A stretch of 64,000 nucleotides of DNA from Streptomyces sp. TRM49041 (GCF_008271805.1 NZ_VSRY01000157.1:1-64000), one strand, 5' to 3'; positions 34,314-44,176 are shown, numbered from the stretch's first letter. The notes: generated by a model from the letters alone, not told the origin. Numbers and translations are program-made.

Positions 34314-35575
34314 GCTTCCTCTGCTCCTGCCTTCGTTACGGACCACTGCGTGACCGGCATCGCCTGCCGCCAGCCGGTGAAGCCGCCCACGGGTACGGCG
34401 TGCGCGACCGCGAGCCGTACGAGTTCGCCGCCGTGCCGCCGGTACCGGTCGGCGAGGAGCGCCTCGGACTCCAGCGTCACGGTGTTCGCCACCAGCCGGC
34501 CGCCCGGGCGGAGCGCGTCCCAGCACGCGTCGAGCAGGCCGGGCACGGTGAGCCCGCCGCCGATGAACACGGCGTGGGGGGCGTCGAGACCGGCCAGGCC
34601 GCCGGGGGCCGCGGCGGTGACGACGCGCAGGCCGGGCACGCCGAGGGTGGCGGCGTTGCGGGCGATGCGCCCGGCCCGTACCGGGTCGCGTTCGACGGTG
34701 ACCGCGCGGCAGCTGCGGTGGGTGCGCATCCACTCGATGCCGATGGAGCCGGAGCCTCCGCCGATGTCCCACAGCAGCTCGCCGGGCGCGGGCGCGAGGG
34801 CCGCGAGGGTCGCGGCGCGGACGTGCCGCTTGGTGAGCTGGCCGTCGTGCTCGTACGCGGAGTCGGGAAGTCCCGGTACGGCGCCGAGCCGCGGCGCGTC
34901 CGGGGCGCGGAGGCACTCGACGGCGACGATGTTCAGGGGGTCGCCCTGCGGGTGGGGCCAGTCGTCGGCGGTGCCGTGCAGGGCGCGCTCGTGGTCGGCG
35001 TGGCCGAGCCGCTCCAGGACATGGAGGCGGCTGGGCCCGTAGCCGCGGGCCCGCAGCAGGGCGGCGACCTCGCCGGGGGTCGCGGCGCCCGCGCTGAGTA
35101 CGAGGAGGCGGCGCCCGTCGTGGAGCGCGGCGGTCAGGGTGTCGAGGGGGCGGCCGACGAGCGTGACGGTCTCGGCGTCCTCCTGCGGCCAGCCGAGCCG
35201 GGCGCAGGCGTACGCGACGGAGGACGGGTGCGGCAGGACGCGCAGCCGCTCGGGGCCGAGCACCTCGGCGAGGGCCCGTCCGATGCCGTGGAACATGGGG
35301 TCGCCGCTGGCCAGCACGGCGACCTTCCGGCCGGCGTGGGCGTCCAGGAGGCGGGGAACGGCGGGGCGCAGCGGCGAGGGCCAGGCGACGCGCTCGGCGC
35401 CGACCTCGGCGGCGGGCAGCAGTCCGAGCTGGCGGGCGCCCCCGCCGATGACCACGTCGGCGGCGCGCAGGGCGGCGCGGGCCGCCTCGGGCAGCCCTGC
35501 CCAGCCGTCGGCGCCGATACCGACGACGGTGACGGGGTGCGGGTGCCGCTCGGGGCCCCTGGCGGTGCTGCTCAC
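34310..35575 (-). CDS. cobL: Precorrin-6Y C5,15-methyltransferase (decarboxylating), CbiE-CbiT fusion
   Basis: A 421-residue bifunctional enzyme. The N-terminal CbiE-like methylase (about 14-215; VTVVGIGADGWAGLPEAAR, VLASGDPMFHGIG) is followed by a CbiT-like Rossmann methyltransferase (about 225-421; LLWDIGGGSGSIGIEWMR, where GGGSGS is the SAM loop). It methylates C5 and C15 and decarboxylates the C12 acetate side chain in corrin ring synthesis. It is coupled to cobM by a 4-bp overlap. Confidence 0.95.
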   Translation of the reverse strand: MSSTARGPERHPHPVTVVGIGADGWAGLPEAARAALRAADVVIGGGARQLGLLPAAEVGAERVAWPSPLRPAVPRLLDAHAGRKVAVLASGDPMFHGIGRALAEVLGPERLRVLPHPSSVAYACARLGWPQEDAETVTLVGRPLDTLTAALHDGRRLLVLSAGAATPGEVAALLRARGYGPSRLHVLERLGHADHERALHGTADDWPHPQGDPLNIVAVECLRAPDAPRLGAVPGLPDSAYEHDGQLTKRHVRAATLAALAPAPGELLWDIGGGSGSIGIEWMRTHRSCRAVTVERDPVRAGRIARNAATLGVPGLRVVTAAAPGGLAGLDAPHAVFIGGGLTVPGLLDACWDALRPGGRLVANTVTLESEALLADRYRRHGGELVRLAVAHAVPVGGFTGWRQAMPVTQWSVTKAGAEEA

Positions 35576-35621
35576 GGGCCGGACCTTACCGGCCGGTCGG
35601 TGCGCGGAGCGGGGGCGGGTG

Positions 35622-35750
35622 CTACTTGTCGGCGTGCTCGCCGACGTAGAAGAGGATCCACACGAACCCGGCCAGCGCGTGCGTGACGAACACGTACACG
35701 AACACGCGCAGGGCTACGCCCTTCTCCTTCCAGCGCTCCAGGTCGCTCAT
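35622..35750 (-). CDS. Small single-pass membrane protein (DUF6126-like)
   Basis: A 42-residue protein, MSDLERWKEKGVALRVFVYV followed by FVTHALAGFVWILFYVGEH, with AGGAGA 6 bp before ATG 35750. A short amphipathic basic N-terminus precedes one hydrophobic helix. It matches the small actinobacterial family annotated DUF6126. It lies 46 bp upstream of cobL in the same direction; a functional link is unproven. Confidence 0.8.
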   Translation of the reverse strand: MSDLERWKEKGVALRVFVYVFVTHALAGFVWILFYVGEHADK

Positions 35751-35860
35751 CGTGTCTCCTCGCCGTGTCCGTCGTAAGGCCGCCGTCCACAGTACGCCCG
35801 ACGCCGGGGGTCCCACCGCGACCGGTTCAGCGGGCCTCGGTGGCCCGCCCGAGGGCGTCC

Positions 35861-36739
35861 CTACTTGCGGTTGTACAGCCGCATCGTCACCGCCCCGAAG
35901 ACCGCCACGAACAGCGCCGACCACCCCAGCGTCCACGCGATGTCCGCCATCGGCCAGGCGCCCGCCATCAAGTCCCTGACCGACGTGGCCAGATGGGTCA
36001 TCGGGCTGTTGTTCACGAACGCCTGCAGCCAGCCCGGCATGGTTCTCGGGTCGACGAAGACATTGCTCAGGAACGTCAGCGGGAAGATCACCATCATGCT
36101 GACGCCCATCACCGACTTCTCACTCCGCAGCAGCAGCCCGAACATCGTCCAGATCCACGAGAAGGCGAAGGAGAAGACCATCAGCAGCGCCACGCCCGCC
36201 AGCACCCCCGGCACCCCGCCCTCCGGGCGGTAGCCGATCAGCAGACCCACCGAGAGCATCACGACCGACGCGATGAGATAGCGGACCACATCGCCCAGCA
36301 GGTAGCCGACCATCGGCGCCGGGCGCCAGATCGGAAGGGTGCGGAAGCGGTCGAAGACGCCTTTCGCGATGTCCGTGTTGACCGCGACCCCCGTGTACAT
36401 GGTGATCATCACGACGCTCATCGCCAGGATGCCCGGCAGCAGGAACTGGATGTACGCCGAGACCGACCCGGCCAGCGCGCCCCCGAAGAGGTACGTGTAC
36501 ATCAGCACCATCATGATCGGGAACGCGGTCACGTCGAAGAGCTGCTCCGGCACGTGCTTGATCTTCAGCATGGCCCGCCACCCGAAGGTGAGCGACGCGG
36601 ACAGCGCCGAGGGGCGCGGCGGCCGCTGGTCGGCGCCCTTGACCAGCAGCGCGGCCAGCTCGTCGGCGCGGGGCGCGACGAACGCGGCGGCGTCGGTCTG
36701 CTGCGTCTGCTGCGTCTGCTGTGACGCTGTAGTGGTCAT
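35861..36739 (-). CDS. ABC transporter permease, DrrB type
   Basis: A 292-residue ABC-2 type permease with six predicted helices. It has a Gln/Thr-rich cytoplasmic N-terminus, FGWRAMLKIKHVPEQLFDV, the LLPGILAMSVVMITMYTGV core and PLTFLSNVFVDPRTMPGWL before the last helices, all as in daunorubicin-exporter DrrB. It forms an exporter with the ATPase encoded immediately upstream; the genes overlap by 4 bp (36736-36739). Substrate unknown. Confidence 0.92.
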   Translation of the reverse strand: MTTTASQQTQQTQQTDAAAFVAPRADELAALLVKGADQRPPRPSALSASLTFGWRAMLKIKHVPEQLFDVTAFPIMMVLMYTYLFGGALAGSVSAYIQFLLPGILAMSVVMITMYTGVAVNTDIAKGVFDRFRTLPIWRPAPMVGYLLGDVVRYLIASVVMLSVGLLIGYRPEGGVPGVLAGVALLMVFSFAFSWIWTMFGLLLRSEKSVMGVSMMVIFPLTFLSNVFVDPRTMPGWLQAFVNNSPMTHLATSVRDLMAGAWPMADIAWTLGWSALFVAVFGAVTMRLYNRK

Positions 36740-37725
36740 CCCGTGCCCTCCTTGCCCGTCAGCGCCAGGAACACCTCGTCGAGGCTGGGCTGCCCCAGCG
36801 CGAAGTCGTCCACCGTGACCCCCGCCCGGGCCAGCTCGGCGAGGGCCCGCGCCGCCTGCTCGGCCGCGCCCAGCTCCGTACGGTGCCCGTCGACCGTCGC
36901 GGTCAGGGCGACCGGGTCGGGGTCGAGCTGGACGGTCACGTCGCCGAGGGCCGTCCTCAGCACCCGTACCGCCTCCTCGCGCTGCTCCGGGGCCCGGAGC
37001 CGTATGTGCACCGAGCCCGAGCCGACCGACGCCTTCAGCTCGCCCTTCGTGCCCTCCGCGATGACCCGCCCGTGGTCGATCACCGCGATGCGCGAGGCGA
37101 GGTGGTCGGCCTCGTCCAGGTACTGGGTGGTCAGCAGCACCGTCGTGCCCTGGGCGACGACCGCCCGGACGATGTCCCACACCTGGTTGCGGCTGCGCGG
37201 GTCCAGGCCCGTCGTCGGCTCGTCCAGGAAGAGGAGGTCGGGAGTGTTGAGGATCGACGCGGCGATGTCGATACGGCGCCGCATGCCGCCCGAGAAGTTC
37301 TTCACCTGCCGGCCCGCCGCGTCGGACAGCCCGAACGCCTCCAGCAGCTCCGCCGCGCGCTCGCGGGCGGCCGCGCGGGAGTGGCCCAGCAGGCGGCCGA
37401 GCAGGACCAGGTTCTCCGTGCCGGTCAGGTCCTCGTCGACCGACGCGTACTGCCCCGTCAGGCTCACCCGGCCGCGTACCGCGTCGGCGTCCCGCACCAC
37501 GTCCAGGCCGAACACCCGGGCCTCGCCGCCGTCCGGTCGCAGCAGCGTGGCCAGCACCTTCACGGCGGTCGTCTTGCCCGCGCCGTTCGGGCCCAGCACC
37601 CCGTAGACCGTCCCGGACGGAACCCGCAGGTCGACGCCGTCGACGGCCCGGGTGGCGCCGAAGACCTTGACCAGGCCGTGCGTCTCGACCGCCAGGTCTG
37701 TGGTGCCGTATGCAGGACTCGTCAT
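36736..37725 (-). CDS. ABC transporter ATPase, DrrA type
   Basis: A 329-residue ATPase with Walker A GPNGAGKTT (45-53), signature NFSGGMRRR, Walker B LLFLDEPTTGLDPRS and H-loop region TTQYLDEADHLA. The C-terminal DrrA-type extension ends in PSLDEVFLALTG. It powers the overlapping DrrB-like permease. ATG 37725 has GGGAGG upstream. No drug-biosynthesis gene is immediately adjacent, so it may be a general efflux system. Confidence 0.95.
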   Translation of the reverse strand: MTSPAYGTTDLAVETHGLVKVFGATRAVDGVDLRVPSGTVYGVLGPNGAGKTTAVKVLATLLRPDGGEARVFGLDVVRDADAVRGRVSLTGQYASVDEDLTGTENLVLLGRLLGHSRAAARERAAELLEAFGLSDAAGRQVKNFSGGMRRRIDIAASILNTPDLLFLDEPTTGLDPRSRNQVWDIVRAVVAQGTTVLLTTQYLDEADHLASRIAVIDHGRVIAEGTKGELKASVGSGSVHIRLRAPEQREEAVRVLRTALGDVTVQLDPDPVALTATVDGHRTELGAAEQAARALAELARAGVTVDDFALGQPSLDEVFLALTGKEGTG

Positions 37726-37820
37726 CGCGGGTACCTCCCGGCGGTACGGCGGCGGCGACCCTCCGCCCTCGCCTCCCCCAGTCTCCGGCCGTCACCCGGG
37801 AGCGCGCCACCGCTCCCCGC

Positions 37821-38231
37821 TCACTCCCGCGTGTAGAAGAAGTAGAACGCCGCGCAGAACATCGACGCGCCGACGAGCAGCCCGATCACCGAGCTGCCGA
37901 GCACGGTGGCGCCGGACACGCTGTGGAGGAATCCGACGCCGATCCCGGTGAGCGCCCCGTACGCGAGGCCGCGCAGCTCGCGGGGCATCGCCCGCTGGGT
38001 CCGCCCGATGCCGTAGCTGAGCAGACCGAACACGACACCGCTCACCAGGCCGAACACGACGTTGCCCCAGTTCGTCGGGCCCTCCCCGCGGTCGAGGAAC
38101 CCCGCGTACAGGCCGTAGAGGAAGCCGAGCGTCGTCGGCAGGGCCCAGCGCAGGGTGTGCCGGTCCTCCGTACGGTCCCGGAAACGGCGCGCCGCGCGGC
38201 GGTGCCGCGCGGGCGCTGCGTGTGCGCCCAT
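37821..38231 (-). CDS. Conserved membrane protein
   Basis: A 136-residue protein with a basic N-terminus (MGAHAAPARHRRAARRFRDR) and four hydrophobic segments (LRWALPTTLGFLYGLYAGF; VVFGLVSGVVFGLLSYGIG; LAYGALTGIGVGFLHSVSG; IGLLVGASMFCAAFYFFYT). ATG 38231 has AAGGAG at 8 bp. No family name is recognised. It is divergent from the EEP hydrolase gene by about 95 bp. Confidence 0.75.
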   Translation of the reverse strand: MGAHAAPARHRRAARRFRDRTEDRHTLRWALPTTLGFLYGLYAGFLDRGEGPTNWGNVVFGLVSGVVFGLLSYGIGRTQRAMPRELRGLAYGALTGIGVGFLHSVSGATVLGSSVIGLLVGASMFCAAFYFFYTRE

Positions 38232-38325
38232 GGCGGAACTCCTTCCCACAACCCCCCTCCAAGGGCACACCCAGGGGGGACACTCGGCAAGTCGGACACA
38301 GGAGGACGTCGGCAGGGAGGCCCGC

Positions 38326-39318
38326 GTGACGGAGGAGCAGCGGCGGCACGGGCGTCGGGGGAGCCGTGCGGCGGGATGGGCCGCCGGGGTGCTGCTTCTC
38401 CCGCCCACCGTGGTCGCCGGTGCCCGGCTGTTCGAGACCGACGGGGTCACGCCCGTCCCCCAGCTGCTGGCGCTGCTGCCGTGGCTGGCCGTACCGGCGG
38501 GGCTGGCGCTCCTGACGGCGGTGGCCGCGCGCGGCCGGGTCCGGTGGGCGCTGGGCGCGTGGGCGGCGGCGGTGCTGGCCGTCACGGTCTGGTTCATCCG
38601 GCCGTACGGGCCCGACGCCACCGGCGCGCGGGGGCCCGTCGCCGCGTCGCTGCGCGTGCTGACGTCGAACGTCGAGTTCGGCGGGGCCGTGCCCGCGCTG
38701 ATCGAGGCGGCGCGGCGGGAACGGCCGCAGCTGCTGTTCGTGCAGGAGTGCGCCCCCTCGTGCGTGGCCGCGCTGACCGCCGCGCTGGGGGAGCGGTTGC
38801 CGCACCGGGCGCAGGTCGTGGCGGAGGGCTCCGCCGGGTCCGTGATCCTCAGCGCCTTCCCGCTGACCGATGCGCACGCGCTGCCGGGCACCACCCTGGG
38901 CATGCCGGGCGCGACGGCGCGGATCGGCGGGCGGGACGTACGGCTCCGGCTCGCCCACCCGCTGCCGCCGCTGCCGGGGCAGGTCGGGGCGTGGCGGCGG
39001 GAACTGGGGCTGCTGCGGGAGGACGCGGCGGCGGCGCGGGGCGAGCCCGGGATCGTGGCGGGCGACTTCAACTCGGGGCAGGACCACGAGGTGTTCCGGG
39101 ACGTGCTGGACGCGGGTGGGCTGCATGACGGTGCGCGGCTCGCCGGGGCCGCGCGTACGCCGTCCTGGCCGGCGAACAGTCATGTGCCGCCCTGGACGCA
39201 GCTCGACCATGTGCTGGTCGGCCCGGACTTCACGGTGCGCGCCGCGCGCTTCCTGGATCTGTCCCGCACCGACCACCGCGCCCTCCTGGTCGAACTCGTC
39301 CTGCACCGGGGCCGTTGA
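38326..39318 (+). CDS. Membrane-anchored endonuclease/exonuclease/phosphatase (EEP) family protein
   Basis: A 330-residue protein: three N-terminal membrane helices (about 18-105), then an extracytoplasmic EEP domain. EEP catalytic motifs are seen as TSNVEFGG (Asn), VQECAPS (Glu), AGDFNSGQDH (Asp/Asn), LDHVLVG and the final RTDHRALLVEL (Asp-His). Related Streptomyces proteins are secreted phosphodiesterases or phosphatases; the substrate is unknown. GTG 38326 has GGGAGG at 5 bp; the open frame extends upstream without a better start. Confidence 0.88.
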   Translation: MTEEQRRHGRRGSRAAGWAAGVLLLPPTVVAGARLFETDGVTPVPQLLALLPWLAVPAGLALLTAVAARGRVRWALGAWAAAVLAVTVWFIRPYGPDATGARGPVAASLRVLTSNVEFGGAVPALIEAARRERPQLLFVQECAPSCVAALTAALGERLPHRAQVVAEGSAGSVILSAFPLTDAHALPGTTLGMPGATARIGGRDVRLRLAHPLPPLPGQVGAWRRELGLLREDAAAARGEPGIVAGDFNSGQDHEVFRDVLDAGGLHDGARLAGAARTPSWPANSHVPPWTQLDHVLVGPDFTVRAARFLDLSRTDHRALLVELVLHRGR

Positions 39319-39479
39319 CCGCCCGCCGGTTCGGGGCGTGCTGGACGTGCCTGGCCCCGGCGCCCGTGCCGAGACCGCGGGAGCGCCGTACCCCCGCCCC
39401 GGACGTCCGGCTTCCGGGAATCGCACTACGATGCCGCCTGACCCCGCGCCATATCCCCTGCCAGTCAAGGATGTTCGGC

Positions 39480-40970
39480 ATGCGCAACGCTTCCGGCAGA
39501 GGGCTTCGACCCAATGTTCTCGGCACGTTCGACACCGTCGTGATGGCGATCGCCGGAAGTGCCCCCGCCTACTCGATCGCCGCCACCACCGCCGTGCTCG
39601 TCGGCGCCGTCGGATTCGCCGCGCCCGCGGCGTTGCTGTACTGCGCGCTGCCGATGCTGGGGATCGTGCTGGCCTTCGGGCGGCTCGGGCGGATCGATGT
39701 GAACGCGGGGGCCGCGTACTCCTGGGTGGGGCGGACGCTGCACCCGGCGCTCGGGTTCCTGTGCGGGTGGGCGCTGGTGGTGTCGACGACGCTGTTCATG
39801 GTGGCCGGGTCGCTGCCCGCCGGGGCGTTGACGCTGGCGCTGATCGACCCGGCGCTGGCCGACGACACATGGCTGGCGACGGCCGTGGGCGCGGGCTGGT
39901 TCCTGGTGATGCTGCTGGTGGTGCTGGGCGGGGCGCGGCTCTCCGTACGGGCCCAGCTCGTCATGTCGGGCGTCGAGCTGCTGCTTCTGCTGCTGTTCGT
40001 GCTGGGCGCCCTGGTGCACGGCGGCGCGGCGGCGGCGTTCGACTGGTCCTGGCTGGGCTTCGGGCACTTCGACGGGGTGTCCGGGTTCGCGTCGGGCGCG
40101 CTGATCGCCGCCTTCTACTACTGGGGATGGGACGTCACCAGCAATCTGAGCGAGGAGACCCGTGACAGCCGGCGTACCGCCGGGCTCGCCGCGCTCATCG
40201 GTGTCGGCACCGTTTTCCTGCTCTTCGAGGCGTTCACCATCGCCGTCAACATCGTCCTCACCGCCGAGGAGATCACCGCGCGCGGTGGCGCGAACACCCT
40301 CGCGTTGCTCGGTGACGCGGTCTGGCCGGGCGTCGGCGGGAAGCTGCTGATCGTGGCGGTGATGCTGTCGACCGTGGCGACGCTGGAGACGACGCTGATC
40401 CAGGTCACGCGGTCGCTGTTCGCGATGGGCCGGGACCGGACGGTCCCGGCCGTGTTCGGGACGGTGCACCGCCGCTGGAACACCCCGTGGGTGGCGGTCG
40501 CGGTGGTCGGCGGGGTCACGCTCGTCCTGTTCGTCGCGGCGAACGCGCTCGGCTCGGTCGGGGACATCCTGTCGGGCGCGGTCAGCGCGATGGGCCTGCA
40601 GATCGCGTTCTACTACGGCCTGGCCGGGGTGGCCGCGGTCGTCGCCTACCGCCGGCTGCTGCTCACGTCCGTGCGGGAGTTCCTGCTGGGCGGCGTGTGG
40701 CCGCTGCTGGGCGCCGCGTTCATGCTGTGGATCTTCTTCGAGTCGCTGGCGGAGCTGTCCACCGCTTCCCTCACGATCGGGCTCGGCGGGCTCGCCGCAG
40801 GTCTCATTCCGATGACCTGGCACTGGCGGCGCGGCAGTTCGTACTACCGTCCGGCGAAGCTGGACGCGGTACGGGCGCTGGCGGCCGAGGCGGAGTCGGA
40901 CGGACCGTACGGCGACGTACCGCGGCAGCACCGGCCGGCCGCCGACGAGACCATGGCGACCGACTTCTGA
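39480..40970 (+). CDS. APC-superfamily amino acid permease
   Basis: A 496-residue permease with about 12 helices. It has the APC first-helix motif FDTVVMAIAGSAPAYSIAAT, the YSWVGRTLHPALGFLCGWAL region, YYWGWDVTSNLSEETRDS in the loop before helix 7, and RSLFAMGRDRTVPAVFGTVH. It probably imports an amino acid or amine by proton symport. ATG 39480 has AAGGA 8 bp upstream; ATG 39471 overlaps that site and is less likely. Confidence 0.9.
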   Translation: MRNASGRGLRPNVLGTFDTVVMAIAGSAPAYSIAATTAVLVGAVGFAAPAALLYCALPMLGIVLAFGRLGRIDVNAGAAYSWVGRTLHPALGFLCGWALVVSTTLFMVAGSLPAGALTLALIDPALADDTWLATAVGAGWFLVMLLVVLGGARLSVRAQLVMSGVELLLLLLFVLGALVHGGAAAAFDWSWLGFGHFDGVSGFASGALIAAFYYWGWDVTSNLSEETRDSRRTAGLAALIGVGTVFLLFEAFTIAVNIVLTAEEITARGGANTLALLGDAVWPGVGGKLLIVAVMLSTVATLETTLIQVTRSLFAMGRDRTVPAVFGTVHRRWNTPWVAVAVVGGVTLVLFVAANALGSVGDILSGAVSAMGLQIAFYYGLAGVAAVVAYRRLLLTSVREFLLGGVWPLLGAAFMLWIFFESLAELSTASLTIGLGGLAAGLIPMTWHWRRGSSYYRPAKLDAVRALAAEAESDGPYGDVPRQHRPAADETMATDF

Positions 40971-41005
40971 CCACGCGACTGACCACGCGATCGGGGGGAG
41001 AAGGA

Positions 41006-42103
41006 ATGGCCGCACGCCACCGCGCCACCGGCGGGGGACGCCCGGACCGGCCCGGGGGGCCGGAGAAGCCGGGACGGCCGGGGCGCATCGCACGCCGTGC
41101 CGGGCTGATCGGGCGCGCGGCGAGGTCCGCGCGTCGCGGGGAACGCTTCGTCCCGGACATGGATCCGGACTTCGGGGACGAGGCCCTGACCGACGTACGG
41201 CACGACATCGTTATCGGCCGCTGGCAGGGCCTGCGGGACCTGCTGCGCGCCACCGGCGACGACTGGCCGCTGCGTACCCACCGCGTCCGGCTGCTGGCGC
41301 ACGCGGTGGCCGGCACTTCGGCGGTCGAGGCGTGGCGGGCGGCCGAACCGGACAACCCGGACGCGGCGGTCCTGCGGGCGGCGACCGAGGTCGTACGGGT
41401 CTTCGGCGCGGCGATCGCGGCTGGCCGCGGCTCCGCGGTGGACCGCGGGCGGCTGGACTCGACGGTCCTGGCGTGCCTGACCGCGGCGGACGCCCGCCCC
41501 GCCGACCCGATGCCGTGGGTGTCGCTGCTGACGGTGGCCCGGCTGTACCAGGGCGGGGTGGGCCGGGGGGAGCTGCGCCACTGGTGGGACGAATTGCGTC
41601 GGCGGGACCCGCACAACACGGAGGGCCATGTGCAGCTGCTGCGCTACTGGTCGGCGCGGTGGCACGGCACGCACGGCTCGATGTACGACTTCGCGCGGGA
41701 CGCGGCGGGCGCGGCGCCGCCCGGCTGCCCGCTGCCGGTGCTGGTGCAGATCGCGCGGGTGGAGGAGTACCGGTACGTGGTGGACGGCGCGCTGGGGCGG
41801 GGACGGAGGCCGGGGACGGTGCGCGGTTTCGACCAGCACTGGAAGCACGAGCTGGCGGTGACGGAGGTACGGCGCACCTGGGAGCGGTGGATCGGTGACC
41901 GCACGCCGGGCCCGGTCCGCCCGCACGAGGTCGAGGTCCTCAACTACCTCACCCACGCGGCCTGTCACGCGGGCCGGCTGGATGTGGCGGGTGAGCTGTT
42001 CGGGCTGCTGGGGGCGCGGGCGTCGCGGGTGCCGTGGTCGTACACCGGAGATCCCGCCGAGCAGTTCACGAGGTGGCGCGCACAGGCCCGCGCCACCTCG
42101 TGA
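41006..42103 (+). CDS. Conserved hypothetical protein (possibly DUF4034-like)
   Basis: A 365-residue soluble protein with GGGGAGAAGG before ATG 41006. A basic Gly/Pro/Arg N-terminus (about 45 residues) is followed by a helical repeat-like body with many Trp residues (WQGLRDLLRATGDDWPLRTHR; VQLLRYWSARWHGTHGSMYDF). This layout resembles the DUF4034 family. It lies 35 bp downstream of the APC permease gene and may be cotranscribed. Function unknown. Confidence 0.7.
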   Translation: MAARHRATGGGRPDRPGGPEKPGRPGRIARRAGLIGRAARSARRGERFVPDMDPDFGDEALTDVRHDIVIGRWQGLRDLLRATGDDWPLRTHRVRLLAHAVAGTSAVEAWRAAEPDNPDAAVLRAATEVVRVFGAAIAAGRGSAVDRGRLDSTVLACLTAADARPADPMPWVSLLTVARLYQGGVGRGELRHWWDELRRRDPHNTEGHVQLLRYWSARWHGTHGSMYDFARDAAGAAPPGCPLPVLVQIARVEEYRYVVDGALGRGRRPGTVRGFDQHWKHELAVTEVRRTWERWIGDRTPGPVRPHEVEVLNYLTHAACHAGRLDVAGELFGLLGARASRVPWSYTGDPAEQFTRWRAQARATS

Positions 42104-42118
42104 AGCCCTGTGCGGCGC

Positions 42119-44176
42119 TCAGACGCCGATCGGGCGCCCGTCCTCGCGGTAGACGGCGACGACGGACGGGCGGACGATCCTGCCCCGTCCGTCGGGCCAG
42201 GCGGAGGCCGGCGTCTCGACGGACGCGCCGTCGACCTCGCCCGGGTGCTGGACGGCGACGAGGACACGGCGGTTCTGGATGATCGGGCCGCAGGTCTCGG
42301 CGCCGACGGGCACGGTCAGGAACTGCTTCAGCTCACCTCGCCGCTCGCCCTGCGTGGCGACCCCGAACAGGCCGTCGTGGGAGCCGAGCCGGTTGCCGTC
42401 GGTGGAGATCCACAGGTTGCCGTGCGGGTCGAAGGCGAGGTTGTCCGGGCAGGAGATGGGCGACACCTTCTCCTTCGGGTACCCCGCGAAGTACGTCGCC
42501 GGGTCCTCCGGGTCGCCCGCGACGAGGAACAGCCGCCACGCGAAGCCGTCCGACGACGGGTCGTCCCAGTGCTCGGCCAGCTCCAGGACGTGGCCGTGCT
42601 TGTTCTCGTTGCGCGGATTGGCCTCGTCGGCGCCGGGCTTGCCGTCGGTGCCGCGCTTGGTGTTGTTGGTGAGCGCGATGTACACACGGCCGGTGCGCGG
42701 GGAGGGCTCGACGTCCTCGGGGCGGTCCATCTTGGTGGCGCCGACCTTGTCCGCGGCGAGACGGGTGAAGACGTACACCTCCTCGGCGGTCATGCCGGGG
42801 ACGTGTGAGACGTCGCCGGTGGCGAGCGGGATCCAGACGCCGGAGCCGTCGAACTCGCCGTCGTCCGGGAGCCTGCCCGAGCCGTCGACCTCGGCGGCCG
42901 GCGAGTCGCCGGTGAGCCTGGCGACATAGAGGGTGCCCTCGTCGAGGAGGGTGAGGTTGTGCTCACGCGCGGCGCGCGAGTTCCCCCTCTTCATCCGCTT
43001 GCCGGAGACGAACTTGTAGAAGTAGTCGAACCGCTCGTCGTCGCCCATGTAGACGACGGGCCGGCCGTCGTCGGTCAGGCGGGGCTGGGCGGCCTCGTGC
43101 TTGAACCGGCCGAGCGCGGTGCGCTTGCGGGGCGTGGACTCCGGGTCGTACGGGTCGAGCTCGACGACCCAGCCGAAGCGATGCGGCTCGTTGGGCTCCT
43201 GGGCGGCGTCGAACCGCCTGTCGAACCGCTCCCACTTGCGCTCGGTGGCGCCGGAGCCGATGCCGTAGCGCTTGTCGGCGGGGGTGGAGCCGTGGGCGAA
43301 GTACTGGTTGAAGTTCTCCTCGCCGGACAGGATCGTGCCCCACGGGGTGGTGCCGCCCGCGCAGTTGTTGAGCGTGCCGAGGACCTTGCGGCCGGACGGG
43401 TCGGCGGAGGTCTTGAGGAGGTCGCCGCCGGCGGCGGGACCGGTCAGCTCGAAGACGCTGGTGGCGGTGAGGCGCCGGTTGAGCGGGTGCCGGGTGAGGG
43501 GCGTCAGCTTCCCGCTGCGGTGCTCCTCCCGCACGACGACCACGGAGAGCCCGTGGGCGGCCCAGGCGGTCTCGACCTGCTCGCGGGTGGGGTTCTCGGG
43601 GTCGTACCCGCGGAACATCAGCAGCTCGTCGGTGTACTCGTGGTTGGCGACGAGCACCTGGCGGCCGGGCTCGCCCCGGAGCGGCAGCAGGGAGAGGAAG
43701 TCGTTGTTGTACCCGAACTGCCCGGCCTGCGCCTTCGCGGTCTGGTTGTCCGGGTCGAAGGCCGGGGCGCCGCGGAGGATGGGCTCGCCCCAGCGGATGA
43801 CCACGTTCTGGGCGTAGCCCTTGGGGACCGTGACCTGGTCGGCGGTGTTGGGCGCGACGGGCGCGAAGCGCAGTCCGCGCGCGCCGCACGCCTTGCCCTT
43901 GCCGCCCGGGTACCGGCCGTCGGCCGGTGCGGCCTGCGCCTCGGGGGCGGCCGCGCCGAGCACGGCACCGCCGGCGGCGGTCGCGACGGTGACGGCGGCC
44001 GCGGCGCGCATCATGGAGCGCCGGGAGAGGGCGCCGGCTATGACGTCGCCTGCGTACTCGTTGTCGCTGGTGTTGGGCACCTCGTGGAAGCAGGCGTCGC
44101 CGCAGCGGTAGCGGCAGGTGAGGGCGGACCGGCCGCCCGCGTGCGGGGTGGTGAGCAGCGGCAGCAGCTTGCGCAC
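42119..44176 (-). CDS. phoX: PhoX-family alkaline phosphatase, Tat-exported
   Basis: A 685-residue protein. A Tat signal, SRRSMMRAAAAVTVATAAGG near residue 50, precedes APEAQAAPADG. The mature protein carries PhoX beta-propeller motifs: FGYNNDFLSLLP, VANHEYTDELLMF, GTLNNCAGGTTPWGT, ILSGEENF, RFGWVVELDPYDP, and the calcium/iron-binding segment DRPEDVEPSP. PhoX is a secreted Ca/Fe phosphomonoesterase releasing phosphate under starvation. GTG 44176 has AAGGAGG at about 6 bp. A candidate PHO box lies about 90 bp upstream (44268-44289). Confidence 0.92.
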   Translation of the reverse strand: MRKLLPLLTTPHAGGRSALTCRYRCGDACFHEVPNTSDNEYAGDVIAGALSRRSMMRAAAAVTVATAAGGAVLGAAAPEAQAAPADGRYPGGKGKACGARGLRFAPVAPNTADQVTVPKGYAQNVVIRWGEPILRGAPAFDPDNQTAKAQAGQFGYNNDFLSLLPLRGEPGRQVLVANHEYTDELLMFRGYDPENPTREQVETAWAAHGLSVVVVREEHRSGKLTPLTRHPLNRRLTATSVFELTGPAAGGDLLKTSADPSGRKVLGTLNNCAGGTTPWGTILSGEENFNQYFAHGSTPADKRYGIGSGATERKWERFDRRFDAAQEPNEPHRFGWVVELDPYDPESTPRKRTALGRFKHEAAQPRLTDDGRPVVYMGDDERFDYFYKFVSGKRMKRGNSRAAREHNLTLLDEGTLYVARLTGDSPAAEVDGSGRLPDDGEFDGSGVWIPLATGDVSHVPGMTAEEVYVFTRLAADKVGATKMDRPEDVEPSPRTGRVYIALTNNTKRGTDGKPGADEANPRNENKHGHVLELAEHWDDPSSDGFAWRLFLVAGDPEDPATYFAGYPKEKVSPISCPDNLAFDPHGNLWISTDGNRLGSHDGLFGVATQGERRGELKQFLTVPVGAETCGPIIQNRRVLVAVQHPGEVDGASVETPASAWPDGRGRIVRPSVVAVYREDGRPIGV

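Noticed and set aside
35576..35621. Cobalamin riboswitch upstream of cobL-cobM
   Set aside because: Only 46 bp separate cobL from the preceding small gene, and no B12-box sequence is visible there or further upstream to 35860.
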